This document shows positions 25,608 through 34,335 of a stretch of DNA of 37,861 nucleotides, piece after piece. How positions within the stretch are numbered: the first letter of the stretch is position 1; each line of letters starts with the position of its first letter. A program made the position numbers and the translations under genes. Origin of the DNA: Ponticaulis sp. (GTDB lineage Bacteria; Pseudomonadota; Alphaproteobacteria; Caulobacterales; Hyphomonadaceae); contig NZUJ01000131.1 in the NCBI GenBank assembly GCA_002701295.1, positions 1-37,861 of the forward strand, read 5' to 3'. The notes beneath the pieces were generated by a model. It saw nothing but the letters and a program-made list of their open reading frames with translations. It searched no databases and was not told where the DNA came from.

Positions 25608-25623
25608 TTACGAACGGTTGTTA
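25608..25623 (+). promoter_or_regulatory. TetR-type operator 2
   Basis: Sequence TTACGAACGGTTGTTA, differing at one base from operator 6. It lies upstream of the TonB receptor gene (minus strand). Confidence 0.72.
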
Positions 25624-25953
25624 TGCTGTGTGAGCGAGTATTCATCTGTCAAGTTTGACGAATTTGCGAGAATTGGTTGAACTCGGCGTCCCAATACTTT
25701 TTGCGCCGGACAAATTTTGTGATCCGGTGAAGAGAAATTGAGCACCTCTATTTATAAAGAGAAGCGAGTGGTCAAATAATAACCAATCTGGCTACTCAGG
25801 GATAAACTTCGGAAAAACTCCTTGCGCTTTAAAAAAAGATCAATGTGGGCAACAATTTTTACGCGTAGTTGATTTGCTCAATTATGAAGCGGACCCGCAC
25901 GATTGTTTAGCGCTCCGATGATTACCGACATAATCAGTAGTTGCTGCCTATAC

Positions 25954-25969
25954 TAACAAAGGTTCGTAA
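25954..25969 (+). promoter_or_regulatory. TetR-type operator 3
   Basis: Sequence TAACAAAGGTTCGTAA, about 48 bp upstream of the carboxylesterase ATG, where it could cover the promoter or early leader. Confidence 0.75.
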
Positions 25970-26016
25970 GTTTGTTTTCCGCTTGAGGTTTACTGGCAGT
26001 GAATGAGGAGCAGAAG

Positions 26017-27684
26017 ATGAAGCTAGAGATATCGCGAAGGTCACTTTTCAAAGGAGTTTCTGGAGTTGGTCTGTTGTCAGCCAGCTCAGCTTTGTTGGGG
26101 CGACCAGCTGATGCGCATAGTGTTTCAGGTGCCGAAACGCCAGGGTGCGGCCCCATTGTTGAGACGCAGAACGGAAAAGTACGCGGTGTCTTGAAAGATG
26201 GACTGGAGGAGTTTCGAGGTATTCCGTACGGCGCCACCACCCATGGCTCGAACAGGTTCATGCCGCCACAACCGGTCGAATCCTGGACAGGTGTACGAGA
26301 AGCGCTGACGTGCGGGAGCCCATGTCCACAATACAATCCATGGCAGGTCTTTTATGTTGATCCTCAACCCATGTCAGAGGACTGTCTTGTCCTGAATGTG
26401 TGGTCGCCCGCCGATCGCGACAAGTCCGAACCCTTGCCGGTTATGGTCTGGATACACGGAGGCGGCTTTTCAAGCGAATCAGGAGGGACGCCTGCCTATG
26501 CCGGCGACGGGCTCGCCAAAAGCGGGAATGTAGTTGTTGTTTCGTTGAACCACCGCCTTAACATTTTCGGATACTCATATCTGATGGAAGGCGCCAGCGA
26601 CCGGTTTGCGAACAGCGCCAATCTTGGCCATCAGGACCTGGTACAGGCACTGAAATGGGTGCGCGACAATATCGAGCAGTTTGGTGGCGATCCATCAAAC
26701 GTCACAATTTTCGGTGAATCCGGAGGCGGCGCAAAGGTCAGTTCACTCATCGCAATGCCATCGGCGCAGCCCCTTTTCCATAAGGCCATTGTTCAAAGCG
26801 GTTCTCAATTGAGAGCAGGTACGCCCGAAGAGGGGATGGCGATGGCTCGTCGCGTCTACAAGCACCTTGACGTTAAGGTCGGTGACGTAGAGGCGCTTCA
26901 GGCATTTTCGACCAACACAATTCTGCAGACATTCCTTACACTGTCGGGGCAACCTATGGATGATGGTTCCATGCCTCGATATGAGACCATCGTAGACGGC
27001 AACTGGTTACCACATCACCCCTTTGATGTTCAGGCACCCGAATTTGCGGCCACGATCCCAATGATGATCGGGACCACTAAGGAAGAAGATTCACTTTTTC
27101 TCGGTGAGCAGATGAAGGGCGACCTGTCGACTGACGAGAAAATTGTGGACACGCTTCTAGCAAGCAGTTTCCGCTCGGCAGCTCAGCCTCGAAGTTATTA
27201 CGAGAACCTGGTCCAGCTGTACCGAAAACAAATGCCCGCTCTAAGCCCCGAGCGTCTTTTCATTCAGATCAGCACCGACAATGGCTGGAGACGGCCAGCA
27301 ATCAAACAGGCCGAACTGAAGTTGGCTGCAGGTGGACCGCCTGTGTTCATGTACGAGTTCGCTTGGCAATCGCCATACATGGATGATGAGTGGGCTTTTC
27401 ACGGAATCGATCTGCCATATATGCTCGGGCATCCGGATCACTCCCCAGGACAGGACGGCGATTCCCAACCACTCAGGGAAGACGCAGACCCGGATGGCAA
27501 TAGATACAAACTGGCCGACAGCGCAACAAAGGCCTGGGCCGCATTTGCTCGCACTGGCAACCCATCTACAGCGGCTCTGGAATGGCCCGAATACGATCTC
27601 GACGACCGTAAAACCATGATTTTCGATGCCAACTGTACAGTCGTTTCCGACCCTCGCGGATTTGCCCGCGAAGCCATGAGTTGA
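26017..27684 (+). CDS. Tat-exported type B carboxylesterase
   Basis: The start is the ATG at 26017, which has GAGGAG at 6 nt; a GTG at 25999 is in frame but lacks such a site. The 555-residue product begins with a textbook Tat signal (SRRSLFKG, then a hydrophobic core ending RPADAHS). The alpha/beta hydrolase triad of carboxylesterase/cholinesterase family enzymes is visible: Ser235 in FGESGGGA and His462 in FHGIDLPYML, with the oxyanion loop IHGGGFSSESGG. Cys residues in AETPGCGP and EDCLVLNVW occur at usual positions. It hydrolyses carboxylic esters in the periplasm. Operator 3 lies just upstream and links it to the P450 regulon, so it probably de-esterifies the imported substrate before inner-membrane transport. 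Confidence 0.9.
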   Translation: MKLEISRRSLFKGVSGVGLLSASSALLGRPADAHSVSGAETPGCGPIVETQNGKVRGVLKDGLEEFRGIPYGATTHGSNRFMPPQPVESWTGVREALTCGSPCPQYNPWQVFYVDPQPMSEDCLVLNVWSPADRDKSEPLPVMVWIHGGGFSSESGGTPAYAGDGLAKSGNVVVVSLNHRLNIFGYSYLMEGASDRFANSANLGHQDLVQALKWVRDNIEQFGGDPSNVTIFGESGGGAKVSSLIAMPSAQPLFHKAIVQSGSQLRAGTPEEGMAMARRVYKHLDVKVGDVEALQAFSTNTILQTFLTLSGQPMDDGSMPRYETIVDGNWLPHHPFDVQAPEFAATIPMMIGTTKEEDSLFLGEQMKGDLSTDEKIVDTLLASSFRSAAQPRSYYENLVQLYRKQMPALSPERLFIQISTDNGWRRPAIKQAELKLAAGGPPVFMYEFAWQSPYMDDEWAFHGIDLPYMLGHPDHSPGQDGDSQPLREDADPDGNRYKLADSATKAWAAFARTGNPSTAALEWPEYDLDDRKTMIFDANCTVVSDPRGFAREAMS

Positions 27685-27744
27685 TCAAATAATCGGCAAA
27701 ACCTGATTCCTCAAAAAACAAGCGGAGGAATCGGGTTGACGCCC

Positions 27745-27760
27745 TAACAAACGTTCGTAA
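27745..27760 (+). promoter_or_regulatory. TetR-type operator 4
   Basis: Sequence TAACAAACGTTCGTAA, the most symmetric copy (six of eight half-site positions pair). It lies about 120 bp upstream of the first P450 gene, in the 197-bp gap after the esterase. Confidence 0.78.
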
Positions 27761-27881
27761 TAAAATTGTGTTTGATGCGACAACCGCCATCAAAAGGAAC
27801 AAAGTTCGGGTCGGCTGATGTGCACTCGGTCTTTTAGCTAGTCGAGCCGCGATCGACACATTGAGATCGCACGAGGGAAGA

Positions 27882-29081
27882 ATGAGCTTATCTGAATCAA
27901 TAACAGAACCGGTTTTGCCGTGGGACGATCAGGACTATGTCACCAATCCGTATCCCTGGTATGAAAAAGCCCGACGCGACTTCCCGATCTATCGGTCTGA
28001 TGATGGTGCCTACGTGCTCACGCGATATGAAGATGTGACGCGATACGCCAAACTTCCTTCGCTCAGCATCGTTGACCCAGTCTGGGTTCCAAAAGGACCG
28101 TGGGCGGCATTGTCGAAAACCGTTTTAGCATTGGATCCTCCGCAGCACACGGCCATGCGTCGGCGCAGCAACAAATGGTTCACGCCAAAACTAGTTCGAC
28201 GATGGGCGGAGGCAGGACGGGTGGAAATCCATCGTGTGCTCGATGGAATCAGCTCCGGCGAAGAGCTCGAAGCAAATCTGCACCTTGGTGTTGGCCCGGC
28301 GCACATCGCAATGTGCGAAGCACTTCAGCTTCCCGGTGATGATTTCGAACCCGTTATTCTCTCTATGCACAAGACGATGGCCGCATTGAGCGCCGTCGCA
28401 ACCGCGGAAGACAATGAGAACGCTGGAAAAGCTTTCGACTATCTGATTGGTCGCCTGAAGAAAATGCTCGCCGCAAAACGGACTTCTCCAGGCGACGGAC
28501 TTGCAGACGCTCTGATAGCTTTGCAGGATGAAGGAGAGCTTTCAGAAGATGAAGTTGTTCAGACTCTGACGTTGTTCTGGGCGTCTGGAGGTCATAATCC
28601 ATCCTATGCCGTCAGTGCAGGTATTGAATACTTCGCGCGTCATCCCGATGTCTTTGAAACCTACCGGGCGGAGCAAGACCTGCGCGCAGCCATTATCAAT
28701 GAGCTATTCCGCCTGTTCCCACCTGAGCTCAGTATCGCACGATATGCGACAGAACCATTGCAAATCCACGACGTAGAAATCAAACCGGGCGATCGTTTGA
28801 AGTTTATCCTCGATTCCGCAAATCGAGATCCTGAGGTATTCCCTCGCCCTGACAAACTGGATGTAGCGCGCCCTCCTGGTGCTGCGCAGAACGTTACGTT
28901 TGGGCTCGGCCCTCATGCTTGTGCAGGTCAGGTCATCAGCAGGGCAGAAGTTGAGGCAGCTTTCAATATCTTTGCGGAACGAGTGGAGCGGTTTGAGTTG
29001 TGTGGCGATGTCGTGATGGATAATTCTGACCGGTCACGCGCCTACGTCTCGCTTCCGGTCAAAATCCATCTCCGGAAATAA
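27882..29081 (+). CDS. Cytochrome P450 (first of two paralogues) with Asn in the I-helix
   Basis: The ATG at 27882 follows GAGGGAAGA, giving 399 residues; a TTG 21 nt upstream is rejected. Soluble bacterial P450 motifs are present: C-helix HTAMRRR, ExxR as ELFR (274-277), and the heme loop FGLGPHACAG with Cys347. The I-helix, which normally reads A/G-G-x-D/E-T, reads WASGGHNPSY, so the acid-Thr pair is replaced and Asn239 appears to sit at the Thr position. The product is related along its whole length to the P450 at 36089 (shared RRRSNKWFTPK). It has its own operator 120 bp upstream and no redox partner beside it, so it probably uses the reductase and flavodoxin encoded at 34336-36069. Hydroxylation of a small hydrophobic substrate is likely; the substrate is unknown. 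Confidence 0.93.
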   Translation: MSLSESITEPVLPWDDQDYVTNPYPWYEKARRDFPIYRSDDGAYVLTRYEDVTRYAKLPSLSIVDPVWVPKGPWAALSKTVLALDPPQHTAMRRRSNKWFTPKLVRRWAEAGRVEIHRVLDGISSGEELEANLHLGVGPAHIAMCEALQLPGDDFEPVILSMHKTMAALSAVATAEDNENAGKAFDYLIGRLKKMLAAKRTSPGDGLADALIALQDEGELSEDEVVQTLTLFWASGGHNPSYAVSAGIEYFARHPDVFETYRAEQDLRAAIINELFRLFPPELSIARYATEPLQIHDVEIKPGDRLKFILDSANRDPEVFPRPDKLDVARPPGAAQNVTFGLGPHACAGQVISRAEVEAAFNIFAERVERFELCGDVVMDNSDRSRAYVSLPVKIHLRK

Positions 29082-29125
29082 AACGCTACGCCCGCCGCGA
29101 GCGCTCGTCGGACGTCTACCCCTGC

Positions 29126-29860
29126 TTACTTTGGAAGTAGAAGCTTCCGGCACAGATCGAGCGCTTGTTCGGTGATGACCTTCTTGTGAGCTTTGCTTCC
29201 ATCCCAATCAGCCCAGGAATAGACGCCATCCATCAAGACCATGATCTGGCGGCCACGCACTTCGGGCGAAGTGCAGCCGAGGACCTTACCTGCGCTTGTA
29301 TAAAGATCAGTGCAGATCCTCAGCCATTCTTCCATTTCTTCGCGGAGATCTTCGGGCAGAAATTTGCCGATCCTGTCAGCGCCGATAATCATGTCCCACA
29401 AATTGTTTTCACGGTTCTCAAGGTTCATGCGGCAATGACCTCGGACCAACGCTTCAAGGTACTCCTCGACGTTGGTCGCTGACGCCACCTCTTTCAGAAT
29501 AACATTTCCAAAAAGCGACCCCTGCCATCTGAGCGACTGAGCTATGATTTCTTCTTTGCCGTTGGGAAAGTGGGAATAGATGCTCGGAGCTTTGAGATTC
29601 AGTTCGGCGCCCAGGCTACGCATAGTCGTCGCGGCATAGCCTTGTGCGGCGGTAAGTTGGAGGAAGACCTTCAGGATGGTCATTTTCCGTTCGCCAACGG
29701 CATTCCAGTCGTAGCTGTTGATTGTGCCCTGCATCTTTTTCAGAGCGGCGTTGATCTCAGATGGTAAAGCAAACTCGGCTTCCACAACTGTCCCTAGCAT
29801 AGTTCCAACCTGTTCCGACCATGAGCCGATTTGCGGTGACCTGTTCAGGTCAGGAATCAC
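29126..29860 (-). CDS. TetR-family repressor, likely controller of the catabolic regulon
   Basis: The 244-residue reading frame has a TetR DNA-binding domain at about residues 58-105 (KMTILKVFLQLTAAQGYAATTMRSLG and LKAPSIYSHFPNGKEEII). An unusual N-terminal extension of about 55 residues comes first. A shorter start at the ATG at 29800 is possible. The C-terminal helical domain would bind a pathway intermediate. It is divergent from the APC permease operon, and two operators lie in the 350-bp gap (29934-29949 near this gene, 30056-30071 toward the permease), consistent with autoregulation. Five more copies of the operator stand before the other catabolic transcription units. It is convergent with the first P450 gene. 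Family is certain; being the protein that binds the repeats is strong inference. Confidence 0.88.
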   Translation of the reverse strand: MIPDLNRSPQIGSWSEQVGTMLGTVVEAEFALPSEINAALKKMQGTINSYDWNAVGERKMTILKVFLQLTAAQGYAATTMRSLGAELNLKAPSIYSHFPNGKEEIIAQSLRWQGSLFGNVILKEVASATNVEEYLEALVRGHCRMNLENRENNLWDMIIGADRIGKFLPEDLREEMEEWLRICTDLYTSAGKVLGCTSPEVRGRQIMVLMDGVYSWADWDGSKAHKKVITEQALDLCRKLLLPK

Positions 29861-29933
29861 CGGTGTCCTGATACACTGTTACGGCCAGTTATTGACCGCA
29901 TTTTGCGAAGAAGCAAATTCACGTTTAGCTGAC

Positions 29934-29949
29934 TAACAAATGTGCGCTA
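29934..29949 (+). promoter_or_regulatory. TetR-type operator 5
   Basis: Sequence TAACAAATGTGCGCTA, the most diverged right half of the set. It lies about 75 bp upstream of the tetR start, a place suited to autoregulation. Confidence 0.65.
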
Positions 29950-30055
29950 GTTCGTCACACTGCCTCTGTTGCAATCAAACATAGCCGTTCAGCCTGAATG
30001 TCGGCCTGTCAGCTCGTGCCTCAATTGGTTGTGGGGCAAAAAGACTCCCGAACAA

Positions 30056-30071
30056 TAACGAACGGTTGTTA
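30056..30071 (+). promoter_or_regulatory. TetR-type operator 6
   Basis: Sequence TAACGAACGGTTGTTA, within a longer symmetric stretch AATAACGAACGGTTGTTAG. It lies about 140 bp upstream of the APC permease ATG. Confidence 0.78.
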
Positions 30072-30209
30072 GTTTTTTGTCTGCTCGCCCAATTTTCGAA
30101 CGGGATCACTAGGGCGACTGAAATCCGGCAACGTGATGAACTTCAAAACCTTACTGTCGGGATAATACCTCATGTCCTGATAGTTTAGGACTACTCGGCA
30201 GGGCATTTA

Positions 30210-31673
30210 ATGACCGAAATGACAACTCTGGACGTACCTCACATCGACAGCTCGGCGAAGACCTCAGAAGGTAAATTATCGGGCTCGATGGGCACGATGT
30301 CGCTCATGCTGACAGTTCTGGCATTTTCTGCGCCGATTGCGGTCGTTGAAGGGTTCATTCCATTTGCCATATTGTTTGGCGGGCCCGGCGCGGCGTTTGG
30401 TTTTATACTGACCACTCTTATTCTAGTTCTCTTTTCGATCGGGTATGTGACCATGGCGAGGCACGTACCCAAACCAGGCAATTTCTACGCTTTCATCAGC
30501 TCCGGGCTTGGTCGGGTCATGGGGCTCGGCGCATCATTTCTTGCAATCTTTGGATATCTTTGCGTGCTCGGCGGCACCTATGTCTTTATTGGTGTAAGCA
30601 TTTCTTCGCTCATTTCCAGCTTTGGTGGGCCGGAGACTTTCTGGTTGGTTTGGGCTGCCATCAGCTGGCTCATTGTGAGCACACTCGGCTATTTTCACAT
30701 TGAGTTATCTGCAAAAATCCTCACTTTCGCGATGGTCATCGAAGTGCTCATCGTTTTGATCTTTGACATTTTTGTTCTTGGAAAAGGTGGTGCTGAAGGT
30801 CTGACCCTTGAACCTTTCACTGTGACATCATTTGCGGACGGCGATATGGCCGTCACCCTTCTTTACACTATCATGGTATTTCTGGGATTTGAGGCAACGG
30901 CGCTGTTTCGGGACGAAGTTCGAAATCCGGATAAAACCATTCCTCGCGCGACCTATGGTGCGGTCATCTTGATTGGGCTGCTTTATGTTGTCTCGTGTTA
31001 TGCATTGACTTCCGCTTACGGAAGTTCAGCCTGGGATGTGGCGCGAGAAGATCCAACCTCCATGTTCGCTCATGGCATTGGTATCTTTGTGGCGCCGGTC
31101 TTCACACAAATTGTGTATTGTTCTGTGGTGATTTCGCTGTTCGCAGCGCTGTTGTCCATCCATAACGTGCTATCTCGCTACGTGCTAAACCTAGCGGTCG
31201 ATAAGGCACTGCCAAAAGCCTTCGCGCGCGTTCACGAGAAACATTCCTCTCCGTACATCGCATCTGTCGGCGTCGCCATTGTTGCAGCCGTTTTTATGCT
31301 CCCTGCGTTTCTTTCGGGTATAGATGGCGGGATCCTCTATGGAGTTGTTGTGGGCATTGGCGCGATTGCCATCATCTCATTGATGGGACTGGTCTGTTTC
31401 GCAGTGATCGGCTGGTTCGCAAGAACCGGAATTCCGCAAGGCGAAAACCCACTCAAAGTCTATGTTGCGCCCGCAATTGCCGGCGTCGTCCTTATCGGGA
31501 CGATGATCTTCGCTTGTCTGCACTTGGATCTTGTAGTCGGAGGTGCCCCGGGAGACAGCAACTGGATTATCATCCTTCTCCTGTCCGTTTTCGCCGTCGG
31601 ATTGGCCGTTGGCTCATACTTTCGGTCACGTCGTCCGGACATTTACCGTCGGCTCGGCCAGAGCGCTCGATAG
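30210..31673 (+). CDS. APC-superfamily amino acid/amine permease
   Basis: The 487-residue inner-membrane protein has about twelve hydrophobic segments. It has the APC N-terminal pattern (GTMSLMLTVLAFSAPIAVVEGFIPFAI and GGPGAAFGFILTTLILVLFSIGY) and the FLGFEATALFRDEVRNPDKTIPRA motif of segment 6 and its loop, typical of amino acid-polyamine-organocation carriers. AGGGC precedes the ATG. It is the first gene of a run with two SDR dehydrogenases and a lipoprotein hydrolase, under operator 6. APC carriers move amino acids, amines or related organic cations, suggesting the pathway substrate, or the product of the periplasmic esterase, contains nitrogen or resembles an amino acid. The exact substrate cannot be told. 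Confidence 0.9.
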   Translation: MTEMTTLDVPHIDSSAKTSEGKLSGSMGTMSLMLTVLAFSAPIAVVEGFIPFAILFGGPGAAFGFILTTLILVLFSIGYVTMARHVPKPGNFYAFISSGLGRVMGLGASFLAIFGYLCVLGGTYVFIGVSISSLISSFGGPETFWLVWAAISWLIVSTLGYFHIELSAKILTFAMVIEVLIVLIFDIFVLGKGGAEGLTLEPFTVTSFADGDMAVTLLYTIMVFLGFEATALFRDEVRNPDKTIPRATYGAVILIGLLYVVSCYALTSAYGSSAWDVAREDPTSMFAHGIGIFVAPVFTQIVYCSVVISLFAALLSIHNVLSRYVLNLAVDKALPKAFARVHEKHSSPYIASVGVAIVAAVFMLPAFLSGIDGGILYGVVVGIGAIAIISLMGLVCFAVIGWFARTGIPQGENPLKVYVAPAIAGVVLIGTMIFACLHLDLVVGGAPGDSNWIIILLLSVFAVGLAVGSYFRSRRPDIYRRLGQSAR

Positions 31674-31704
31674 ATCCTGTCCGCACCTTTGAAAGACGAA
31701 TGCA

Positions 31705-32478
31705 ATGAATGATTTTTCGGGCAAAGTTGTAGTTATCACTGGCGCAGGCTCCGGCATGGGCCGCTCTATGGTCGCAGAATTTGTCTCGCGGGGCGCGAAG
31801 GTAGCGGCACTGGGCCGAACACTGTCGAAGCTGAACGATAGTGTAGACATTGCAGGCGGCAGATCGTCTTGTCTCGCAATCGAGATGAACGTTTCTGACG
31901 AACCGCACGTTGTTCAAGTTATAAATCGCGTCATTGAAGTATGGGGGCAGATCGACATCCTCATCAACAATGCGGGCATTCTCGATACATATGCGCCGGC
32001 GCACGAAGTCTCATTAGCAGAATGGGAAGAGGTGATTTCGACCAATCTGACGGGGCCATTTCTGATGTCGAAATACGCCATTCCGCACATGCTGAAAGCC
32101 GGACAAGGCGCCATCATCAATATCGCGTCGATTTCGTCCATCAGCGCGGCAGGCGGTGGGTCGGCCTATACGGCGTCCAAACATGGCGTTCAGGGACTCA
32201 TGAAGCAGCTTTGTTTCGAATACGGCCAACAAGGCATTCGTGTGAATGAAATTTGTCCAGGTGCCACTGCCACACCCATGGCAATGCCTCAAACAAAAAG
32301 CGCACACTCCCCAGACATGGAAGCAGCCGTCGCGGCAGTACCCGCGCGGCGATGGTGTGATCCATCGGAGATCGCAAAACTTGCAGCATTTCTGGCCAGT
32401 GATGATGCGAGCTACATCCATGGCAGCTCTTACGTCATCGATGGTGGCTGGCTGACTGCCGCGCGTGACGCATTCTAA
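31705..32478 (+). CDS. Short-chain dehydrogenase/reductase (SDR) 1
   Basis: The 257-residue classical SDR has the NAD(P)-binding motif VVITGAGSGMGRS at residues 8-20, NNAGIL, the catalytic Ser in ISSIS, and the YTASK catalytic Tyr-Lys. It ends with the usual GSSYVIDGGWL. It oxidises an alcohol or reduces a ketone. It lies 31 bp after the APC permease and 24 bp before a second SDR, clearly in the same operon. After P450 hydroxylation one of these SDRs would oxidise the new hydroxyl group to a ketone. Cofactor choice: a neutral or basic residue (Gly-Arg in ALGRTLSK) follows beta-strand 2, which would allow NADP, but this is not decisive. Confidence 0.92.
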   Translation: MNDFSGKVVVITGAGSGMGRSMVAEFVSRGAKVAALGRTLSKLNDSVDIAGGRSSCLAIEMNVSDEPHVVQVINRVIEVWGQIDILINNAGILDTYAPAHEVSLAEWEEVISTNLTGPFLMSKYAIPHMLKAGQGAIINIASISSISAAGGGSAYTASKHGVQGLMKQLCFEYGQQGIRVNEICPGATATPMAMPQTKSAHSPDMEAAVAAVPARRWCDPSEIAKLAAFLASDDASYIHGSSYVIDGGWLTAARDAF

Positions 32479-32502
32479 TTCCAGCAAGAGAGAAAACACA
32501 CC

Positions 32503-33231
32503 ATGAGCGGTAGACTTCAGGGAAAGAATGTCATTGTCGTGGGCGGAACCAGCGGAATGGGGTTGTCTCAAGTCGAACGCTTTGTCGCCGAAGGCGCACG
32601 CGTCATCATCGCAAATCGCAACGCTACAACTGGAAAAAAAGTCGTCGACGAGACTGGTCCCGCGACGATGTTTGTTCAGTTGGACGTTCGCAGTGAATCA
32701 GACTGGGCGAATGTCATTCTTGCCTCGGAACAATTTTTTGATGGCCCCATCGATGCACTCGTAAACAATGCCGGAATTCTGGTTGAAGAAGGGCTCGAAC
32801 AGACCAGTCTGGAAACGTTCGAGTTTCTGACAAGTGTTATGCAGACTGGAGTCTTTCTCGGCATGAAAGCTGTTGCGCCAATCATGCGCAAAGCCGGAGG
32901 GGGTGCGATCGTCACCGTGTCCTCAACTGCGGGTATCGTTGGCTATCCTGGCTTTTTTGCCTACACGGCAACAAAATGGGCCGTTCGCGGCATGACAAAA
33001 GCTGCGGCTCTTGATCTCGCCAGCGCAGGTATTCGCGTCAACAGCGTACACCCAGGCGACACGGTAACTCCGATGATCGAAGGCAAGGGCTACAACGCTG
33101 ACTATGTTCCGCTCGGCCGACTAGCGCTACCAGAAGAAGTCGCATCGCTAATTCTCTTCCTGATTTCAGAGGAGGCGAAATACATCACTGGAGCCGAGCA
33201 CGTCATCGATGGTGGCTTTACCGCGCAATAG
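32503..33231 (+). CDS. Short-chain dehydrogenase/reductase (SDR) 2
   Basis: The 242-residue classical SDR has VIVVGGTSGMGLS near the N-terminus, NNAGIL, VSSTAGIV with the catalytic Ser, and YTATK with Tyr-Lys. It ends with GAEHVIDGGFTAQ. It is only distantly similar to the SDR just upstream, so the two probably act on different hydroxyl groups or stereoisomers of the pathway rather than being recent duplicates. AGAGAG lies about 14 nt before the ATG. Next is the lipoprotein hydrolase gene, 23 bp downstream. Confidence 0.92.
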   Translation: MSGRLQGKNVIVVGGTSGMGLSQVERFVAEGARVIIANRNATTGKKVVDETGPATMFVQLDVRSESDWANVILASEQFFDGPIDALVNNAGILVEEGLEQTSLETFEFLTSVMQTGVFLGMKAVAPIMRKAGGGAIVTVSSTAGIVGYPGFFAYTATKWAVRGMTKAAALDLASAGIRVNSVHPGDTVTPMIEGKGYNADYVPLGRLALPEEVASLILFLISEEAKYITGAEHVIDGGFTAQ

Positions 33232-33254
33232 TATTATTCGAGGACTTTTTTGAA

Positions 33255-34133
33255 ATGATGAGATGTGCGCTAATCGCAACTGCGTGGCTTTCGGTCTCGG
33301 CCTGTTCTGAAGCTCAGACTATCGATCCGCCCAGTCAGACCGATTGGGTCGCTTCCAAGCAATACATTCAGATCAACTCAGATGTGCGAATGGCATATGT
33401 CGAATGGGGCGACCCGGAAGGCGAGCCCGTACTGCTCATCCATGGCTATTCGGACAATTCCAGGGTTTGGGGTACAATCGCGCCGTATCTGAAGGATCGT
33501 CACTACTTCGCGATCGACATGCGAGGCCATGGTGACACATCGATCCCGGAATGCTGTTTCTATCTGAGTGACTTCGCTGAAGATGCCAGTGACTTCATTC
33601 ACGCCCAAGGGTTTGACTCAATGGACGTCGTCGGCCACTCGCTCGGCTCCGGAACTGCAGGGGTCTTGGCCAGCATGCACCCTGAAGAGGTTTCGAAACT
33701 GGTGCTCGTGTCTTCTGCGCCGTTCTTTGGCAACGGTGTCTCTTGGCTGAACGACGCTCTGGCGGAAGCACAATTTCCTTTGGACCCGGAAGGCACATTT
33801 ATCCAAACTTGGGCTTACAATCCTGGCAACATGGATGAAACCATGCTTGGTCCACTTCGGTATGAAGAGGCAGCCATGCCCGAGCGGGTGTGGAAGAGCA
33901 TTGCAAGAGGCCTTGAAATTGTAAATTGGGGTCCTGCTGCAGCCAGAATTACTGCTCCAGCTCTGATTTTGTGGGGAGACCAGGATGAGCTTATACTGGA
34001 GGCTGATCAGGTCGCCCTACGCGCAGCACTGCCGGACGCGAAATTCATTCGCTATGACGGGCTCGGGCATTCCATGTACTGGGAAGACCCAGCGAGAGTC
34101 GCTTCTGATCTTCTGCGCTTCCTCGACGAGTGA
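33255..34133 (+). CDS. Lipoprotein alpha/beta hydrolase
   Basis: The 292-residue protein starts with a lipoprotein signal (MMRCALIATAWLSVSAC, lipobox VSAC). The fold of haloperoxidase/epoxide-hydrolase-like alpha/beta hydrolases follows. It shows oxyanion HGYSDNS, nucleophile Ser129 in GHSLGSG, an Asp in LILWGDQDELI and a His in GLGHSMYW. It is envelope-anchored, unlike the two dehydrogenases encoded just upstream. It may cleave an ester or lactone of the imported compound, overlapping in role with the Tat-exported carboxylesterase. It is the last gene of the APC-SDR-SDR unit; a new operator begins the next unit. Confidence 0.88.
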   Translation: MMRCALIATAWLSVSACSEAQTIDPPSQTDWVASKQYIQINSDVRMAYVEWGDPEGEPVLLIHGYSDNSRVWGTIAPYLKDRHYFAIDMRGHGDTSIPECCFYLSDFAEDASDFIHAQGFDSMDVVGHSLGSGTAGVLASMHPEEVSKLVLVSSAPFFGNGVSWLNDALAEAQFPLDPEGTFIQTWAYNPGNMDETMLGPLRYEEAAMPERVWKSIARGLEIVNWGPAAARITAPALILWGDQDELILEADQVALRAALPDAKFIRYDGLGHSMYWEDPARVASDLLRFLDE

Positions 34134-34292
34134 AGAGAGATTCTTTATCCTTCAGAAGCGAGCCTGACGGGCCTGTTTGCTAATCAATTGGCCAGTCTAA
34201 CTGGATGGTGCAAACTTTCTGTGCGTCGGGTCGAAAATTGGGTTGCAACACGGCTCAATCCTGTAAATCGGCGTAAGATTTCGCAGAATACC

Positions 34293-34308
34293 TAACAAGC
34301 GTTAGTTT
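34293..34308 (+). promoter_or_regulatory. TetR-type operator 7
   Basis: Sequence TAACAAGCGTTAGTTT, 27 bp upstream of the reductase GTG start and so likely to overlap the start of transcription or the leader. It marks a separate promoter for the reductase-flavodoxin-P450-oxidase genes. Confidence 0.7.
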
Positions 34309-34335
34309 GTGACGCTAAACCAAGAGGTCGGGACC

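Larger units (their letters stand above)
25498..26016. other. Divergent control region between TonB receptor and carboxylesterase
   Basis: This 519-bp non-coding stretch holds three copies of the shared TetR-type operator, two on the receptor side and one on the esterase side. It has an AT-rich central part (25720-25870) and a GGGGGGG run at 25537-25543. No gene is visible in it. Confidence 0.7.
29861..30209. other. Divergent control region between tetR and the APC permease operon
   Basis: This 349-bp non-coding region contains operators 5 and 6, about 106 bp apart, and should hold both divergent promoters. No small gene with a ribosome binding site is apparent. Confidence 0.7.

Noticed and set aside
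29098-29107. CGAGCGCTCG palindrome between the convergent P450 and tetR genes as a bidirectional terminator
   Set aside because: It has no loop and no flanking T-runs, so evidence for a terminator is too weak.
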